From positions 369,608 to 433,607 of the forward strand of contig NZ_RXOF01000005.1 of NCBI RefSeq assembly GCF_003970915.1: a stretch of 64,000 nt of DNA, given 5' to 3'. Below, piece after piece: positions 60,700 through 64,000 of this stretch. This stretch comes from Hymenobacter gummosus (GTDB taxonomy: Bacteria > Bacteroidota > Bacteroidia > Cytophagales > Hymenobacteraceae). Every line of letters starts with the position of its first letter. The first letter of the stretch is position 1. The notes below the pieces were generated by a model that saw only the letters and a program-made list of their open reading frames with translations, had not been told where the DNA came from and ran no database searches. Position numbers and translations under genes: made by a program.

Positions 60700-60732
60700 G
60701 TTCTGTTCTCCTCCCCCGCTTTTCTACTTCCT

Positions 60733-61086
60733 ATGAACTTAGCCGCATTGCTGAAAAAGCCCGTTGCCTGGCTGGCCATCCTGGGGCTGCTTCTGCTGCT
60801 GCTGCTGGCCTTCTGGTACGTGCGCCGCCCCACCGATGCCGACGGCAACAGCCTGATTCTGACCAACCGCGAAAAGAAAGCCCTCCGCCAGGATATGAGC
60901 CAGCAGGAGGTCCGCCGCCGCCGCGACTCCCTGCAAATCGTCCGGGCCGACTCCACGGCCCAAACCCTCTACCACGAAGGCCAGCAAGATGAAGAAAACG
61001 CCCTCCGCCTCCACCGCCGCAGCCGCCAGCGCGCTGCTGCTGACACTTCTGCTGACGAGCTCCAGCGCGAACTGTCAGACTACTAA
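60733..61086 (+). CDS. Small single-pass membrane protein with charged coiled tail (i-spanin-like layout)
   Basis: The 117-residue protein has an N-terminal membrane anchor (WLAILGLLLLLLLAFWYV). A highly charged helical tail rich in Arg, Glu, Gln and Asp follows. It starts 33 bases after the previous stop. Its 3' end overlaps the next gene by 98 bases in another frame. The layout recalls phage Rz inner-membrane spanins, but there is no sequence family support. Confidence 0.6.
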   Translation: MNLAALLKKPVAWLAILGLLLLLLLAFWYVRRPTDADGNSLILTNREKKALRQDMSQQEVRRRRDSLQIVRADSTAQTLYHEGQQDEENALRLHRRSRQRAAADTSADELQRELSDY

Positions 61087-61405
61087 GTCGGTCACGCTGT
61101 CGGTGGCGCAGGCGGCCAAGATTGAGGACAGCCTGCGGGTGTTGCCCGTGGTGCGGCAGGAGGCCCGGCAGTGGCGCCTCGCGGCCGGTGCCTACCGCCG
61201 CTCCGCCGACAGCCTGCAGCGCGCCGCCGCCCTGCAGCAGGACGTGGGCCGCTCCTACCAGAAAAGCCTCAGCGACCAGCAGCAGCTGCTCACCTCCGAA
61301 ACCGCCGAGAAAACCGAGTGGCGCAGCAAAGCCCGCAAGCGCGGCGTCATCATTGCCCTGCTCGTCGGCCTGAGCGCCGTGCTGGCCGTCATTGCCGCGG
61401 GGTAA
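60989..61405 (+). CDS. Small secreted or membrane protein overlapping the previous gene (o-spanin-like position)
   Basis: The 138-residue protein begins with a signal peptide-like stretch (ASALLLTLLLTSSSANCQ) whose Cys could be a weak lipobox residue. The middle is a coiled coil (RLAAGAYRRSADSLQRAAAL), and the C-terminus has a hydrophobic helix (GVIIALLVGLSAVLAVIAAG). A second anchor at the C-terminus is unlike classical Rz1, so the analogy is only positional. The first 98 bases are dual coding. Confidence 0.6.
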   Translation: MKKTPSASTAAAASALLLTLLLTSSSANCQTTKSVTLSVAQAAKIEDSLRVLPVVRQEARQWRLAAGAYRRSADSLQRAAALQQDVGRSYQKSLSDQQQLLTSETAEKTEWRSKARKRGVIIALLVGLSAVLAVIAAG

Positions 61406-61424
61406 GTTTTGGCGCTTCGCCAGC

Positions 61425-61459
61425 CCGTCATGTCGAGCTTGTCGAGACATCTCGCGTGC
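61425..61459. repeat. REP-like unit (GTC/GAC stem variant)
   Basis: A 35-base unit identical to 63807-63841. The stem ATGTC...GACAT surrounds the constant core GAGCTTGTCGA. Confidence 0.8.
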
Positions 61460-61506
61460 TTTGTTGAGCGAAGCTTGGCGGGCAGTCGATTCGCGACAAA
61501 ATGCCC

Positions 61507-61606
61507 GTCATCCTGAGCGCAGCGAAGGACCTTAGCACGCATGAACGACAATCGTTGTGACGACTCGTTCACACGTGATAAGGTCCTTCGCTGCGCTCAG
61601 GATGAC
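61507..61606. repeat. Perfect 28-bp inverted repeat of REP-like units
   Basis: GTCATCCTGAGCGCAGCGAA... (61507-61534) pairs exactly with 61579-61606. Each arm is itself a small palindrome, with TCCT/AGGA around GAGCGCAGCGA. Confidence 0.85.
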
Positions 61607-61635
61607 ACTTCTTGCACAGCTTCAGCGGAGCCAAA

Positions 61636-62424
61636 CTACTCCGCCGCGCCCGGCCCGGCCAGCTGCAAATCCGCCAGGTAAGAAGCGCCCACGGGCAGGT
61701 TCGCCGCGCCGACGCGCACCTGGTGGCGTTCAATCCGGTCGATGCGGTGGCGGGCCACGATGTAGGAGCGGTGAATGCGGATAAACTGCCCGCGCGGCAG
61801 CAGCTCCTGCACCTCGTGGAAGGTCATGCGGGTGAGCAGGCGCTGGCCCGTCAGCACGAAGGTGATGTAGTTGCCGGCCGCTTCCAGGTACAGAATGTCG
61901 TCGAAGCGCACCTTTACCTGCTCGTAGCCGGTTTTGAGGAAGAGGTAGTCGACCACCGGCGCGGGGGGCGGGACGGGCGCGGAGCTCTGGCGGCGCAGCT
62001 GCAGCAGCTCGTGGGCCTTGTTGCAGGCTTTCACGAAGCGCGCCAGCGAGAAGGGCTTGAGCAGGTAGTCCACCGCGTCCAGCTCGAAGCCCGACACGGC
62101 GTGCTCGGCGTAGGCGGTGGTGAAGATGACCAGCGGCTTCTGCGGCAGGCTGCCCACCAGCTCCAGCCCGCTGATATCGGGCATATTGATGTCGACGAAC
62201 AGCAGATCCACGGGCTCCTGCTGCAGGTAGGCCAGGCCCTGAAACGCGTCGGTAAACGTGGCCTGCAGCGCCACGAAGGGCACTTTGGCGGCCAGGGCGC
62301 GCACCACTTCCAGGGCTACGGGTTCGTCGTCGATGGCAATGGCGCGCATGCGGGGGCGGGCAAGTGGGCGGGAAGGCGGACTCGGGGGCGAAGATACCGC
62401 GGCCCGGGCGGCGGTGGCTACCAT
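61636..62424 (-). CDS. LytTR family response regulator
   Basis: The protein has an N-terminal receiver domain (AIAIDDEPVALEVVRALAA; phosphoacceptor Asp in LLFVDINMPDISGLEL). A C-terminal LytTR DNA-binding domain follows (FLKTGYEQVKVRFDDILYLE, GQFIRIHRSYIVARHRI). The ATG at 62424 shares its A with the stop of the kinase gene (TGATG), giving 262 residues. An internal ATG at 62349 (MRAIAIDDEP) would remove 25 Pro/Ala/Arg-rich residues and give the standard N-terminus. Both starts are possible. It regulates unknown targets with the kinase upstream. Confidence 0.93.
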   Translation of the reverse strand: MVATAARAAVSSPPSPPSRPLARPRMRAIAIDDEPVALEVVRALAAKVPFVALQATFTDAFQGLAYLQQEPVDLLFVDINMPDISGLELVGSLPQKPLVIFTTAYAEHAVSGFELDAVDYLLKPFSLARFVKACNKAHELLQLRRQSSAPVPPPAPVVDYLFLKTGYEQVKVRFDDILYLEAAGNYITFVLTGQRLLTRMTFHEVQELLPRGQFIRIHRSYIVARHRIDRIERHQVRVGAANLPVGASYLADLQLAGPGAAE

Positions 62425-63500
62425 CAGAGCTCCAGGGTGAGGTGCACGAAGTATTCCCCGAGCGTTTCGCGGATTACCAGCTCGTGGCGGCCGGGGTAGA
62501 GCAGCTGCAGGCGCTGCCGCACGTTGGCCAGCCCGATGCCGGAGTCCTCGGGCATTCTTTCGCCCTCGCGCCGCGGGTGGGTGCTGTTGTACACGTCGAA
62601 GTACAGGCGGCGGCCTTCGCAGTGCAGCGTGGTTTTGATCCAGGACTTGCGCTGCAGGCTGATGCCGTGCTTGAAGGCGTTTTCCACGAAGGGAATCAGC
62701 AGCATGGGCGCAATGTACTCGCCGGTGGGCACCTCGGCCAGGTGGGTTTCGAGGCTGATGTCGGGCGAGGTGGCGGTGCGCAGGCTCTGCAGCTCGATGT
62801 AGTTGCGCAGGTACTCGATTTCGCGGGCCAGCAGGATGCGCGGTTGGTGGTTTTCGTGCAGCATGAAGCGCATCATGTCGCCCAGCATCTGAATGCCCTG
62901 GGCGGTGCGGTCGGCGTTTTCCTGCAGGGCCGTGCCGTAGAGCGTGTTCAGCACGTTGAACAGAAAGTGCGGATTGATCTGAGAGCGAAGCAAATCCAGG
63001 CTGGCTTCCGACTGCCCCAGCTCCTGCTGCAGCCCTTCCAGCGCCTGCTGCTCGCGGTTGCGCCAGCGAAACAGCAGCCAGCTCAGCTGGCCCGTCAGCC
63101 CGAGGTGAAAGGCGAGGTAGGCGCAGGCATACCCGACCCCGGCCTCCCCATCCTGCAGCAGCACCGCCCCGATGAACACGCCCAGCACCCAGGCCGTGCC
63201 CACTATCACCAGGGCGTAGCGCCACAGGTAATGCCACCAGGCCCGGCGCCGCCCCCACACGCTCGGAATCAGGATGATGGAGCTGAGCCGGTGCAGCAGC
63301 TGCCCCGACACGAGCAGCAAAAACCAGAACAGCAGCAGCGGCCCGTTTTCGGCTGGCAGTAGCAGCAGCATGCCCAGCCCCCACAGCACCAGGGCCAGCA
63401 GCGCGTCGCGCAGCAGGCGGCGGCGGGCGGTGGGACCGGTTTCCCCGGGGCTGCCCAGCAGGGCGCGGAGACGGTGGGCAAGGGCGGAGTCGCGGAGCAT
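62424..63500 (-). CDS. LytS-like sensor histidine kinase
   Basis: The 358-residue protein has a membrane domain of about five helices (about 25-165; LALVLWGLGMLLLLP, LLFWFLLLVSGQLLHRL). The kinase core of the His_kinase/LytS type carries the phosphorylatable His in SQINPHFLFNVLNTLYG (about residue 176). An HATPase part contains LIPFVENAFKHGI and DSGIGLANVRQRL. It phosphorylates the co-encoded LytTR regulator. The signal is unknown. The genes are translationally coupled. Confidence 0.95.
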   Translation of the reverse strand: MLRDSALAHRLRALLGSPGETGPTARRRLLRDALLALVLWGLGMLLLLPAENGPLLLFWFLLLVSGQLLHRLSSIILIPSVWGRRRAWWHYLWRYALVIVGTAWVLGVFIGAVLLQDGEAGVGYACAYLAFHLGLTGQLSWLLFRWRNREQQALEGLQQELGQSEASLDLLRSQINPHFLFNVLNTLYGTALQENADRTAQGIQMLGDMMRFMLHENHQPRILLAREIEYLRNYIELQSLRTATSPDISLETHLAEVPTGEYIAPMLLIPFVENAFKHGISLQRKSWIKTTLHCEGRRLYFDVYNSTHPRREGERMPEDSGIGLANVRQRLQLLYPGRHELVIRETLGEYFVHLTLEL

Positions 63501-63744
63501 GGCAGCGGGCGGAAAAGCAGTGGGAGAATCAGCAACGATTCGGCTCCGGCGCGGTAGCGGGCGGGCGGGCCGGGTTGCTGAAACAAGATTACCGCCGCCA
63601 CCTGTCCCACCGGAAGCAGATGTGACGAAGCCCCGGAAAAATGGGACGAGCCGGCTAGCGGCGGTCCGGGGCGCTGTTGTCTAGAACGTAGCCAAACCTC
63701 ATCATCTAATACAACTGTCCGCCGCAGGCTAGCTAAGGCTAGTT

Positions 63745-63766
63745 CCCCTCCTCAGTTGAGGAGGGG
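63745..63766. repeat. Palindrome CCCCTCCTCA/TTGAGGAGGGG type
   Basis: CCCCTCCTCA and TGAGGAGGGG form a hairpin followed by GGGGTGGTTGA, a repeat type found in many Bacteroidota genomes. Confidence 0.7.
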
Positions 63767-63806
63767 CTAGGGGTGGTTGATTACCAGTTGAACGACCCAT
63801 GTGGAA

Positions 63807-63841
63807 CGTCATGTCGAGCTTGTCGAGACATCTCGCGTGCT
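63807..63841. repeat. REP-like unit, second exact copy
   Basis: The 35 bases are identical to 61425-61459, with the covarying stem ATGTC/GACAT. Confidence 0.8.
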
Positions 63842-64000
63842 GACTCTAGACAGTAATTTCTAATGCTAGTTTTTCAACCACCCCTTGTATGATTGCACTG
63901 CCCTATCTTCTGGGTAGCCAGCCAAGGAAGCGGAGTCACCTACCATCCCTAAATGCGGGGCTTCGGCCTCGACCTTGTGGGTTAGAGCCAGTGCTCCGCT

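Larger units (their letters stand above)
63501..64000. other. Intergenic region with dispersed repeats, right edge of window
   Basis: No gene is supported in these 500 bases. The region holds a 22-bp palindrome (63745-63766), followed by CTAGGGGTGGTTGA and by a REP-like unit (63807-63841). It may include the promoter region of the kinase gene on its left side. Confidence 0.6.

Noticed and set aside
43664-61405. A prophage or contractile injection system
   Set aside because: Only lysozyme-like, fibre-like and nested small membrane genes are seen. There is no integrase, terminase, portal, capsid, sheath, tube, baseplate or attachment duplication in the window.

Overview
The window looks like chromosome of a high-GC Bacteroidota bacterium, most likely Hymenobacter or a close Cytophagales relative. 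Three secreted proteins carry type IX secretion (T9SS) C-terminal sorting domains. Several genes have the Bacteroidota -7 promoter element TAnnTTTG in place of a sigma70 -10 box. Shine-Dalgarno sequences are scarce, OmpA/glycine-zipper proteins are frequent and GC content is high. No rRNA, CRISPR array, insertion sequence or intact prophage was found.

Positions 1-43.5 kb are mostly ordinary chromosome. They hold secreted and T9SS cargo proteins, dnaE, trxA, a TonB-type protein, an Lrp regulator, an isoaspartyl peptidase/asparaginase, DsbD, a CNNM/CBS membrane protein and a gamma-carbonic anhydrase. Then come a Fic protein with a foreign-looking C-terminal half, a radical SAM/SPASM protein, an endonuclease III, a PhoD-like phosphatase, three glycine-zipper envelope proteins, accD, an SPFH protein paired with a TerB/zinc-ribbon protein, fbaB and another OmpA lipoprotein. 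A SIMPL-domain gene is followed by three tandem GT-C-type glycosyltransferase units, two of them fused in frame. A metB-like gene, a DUF2167 protein, a TVP38 protein and tRNA-Arg(ACG) close this part. An apparently undescribed structured RNA lies at about 12640-12870, with its own -7 element, two hairpins sharing the same loop, and a terminator.

Positions 43.6-58.7 kb form the most unusual region: six minus-strand genes over 15 kb. In transcription order they encode a GH108 lysozyme-like protein, a leaderless 1385-residue unknown, a tail-fibre-like protein with an S74 intramolecular chaperone, a ComEC-like metallo-beta-lactamase-fold hydrolase coupled to it by a TAATG overlap, a leaderless 1485-residue protein resembling the DUF6603 family, and a 679-residue unknown. 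A plus-strand group diverges upstream (59.0-61.4 kb): a multi-TM protein with a proline-rich tail, then two small membrane proteins whose genes overlap by 98 bases in different frames. The set has phage-like parts (lysozyme, fibre, nested small membrane genes) but no capsid, sheath, tube, terminase or integrase, so it is the best candidate for an undescribed system. The window ends with a LytS/LytTR two-component pair.

Intergenic DNA is rich in perfect inverted repeats (arms of 22, 28, 39, 43 and 49 bp) and in a dispersed REP-like palindrome whose stem changes are compensatory.
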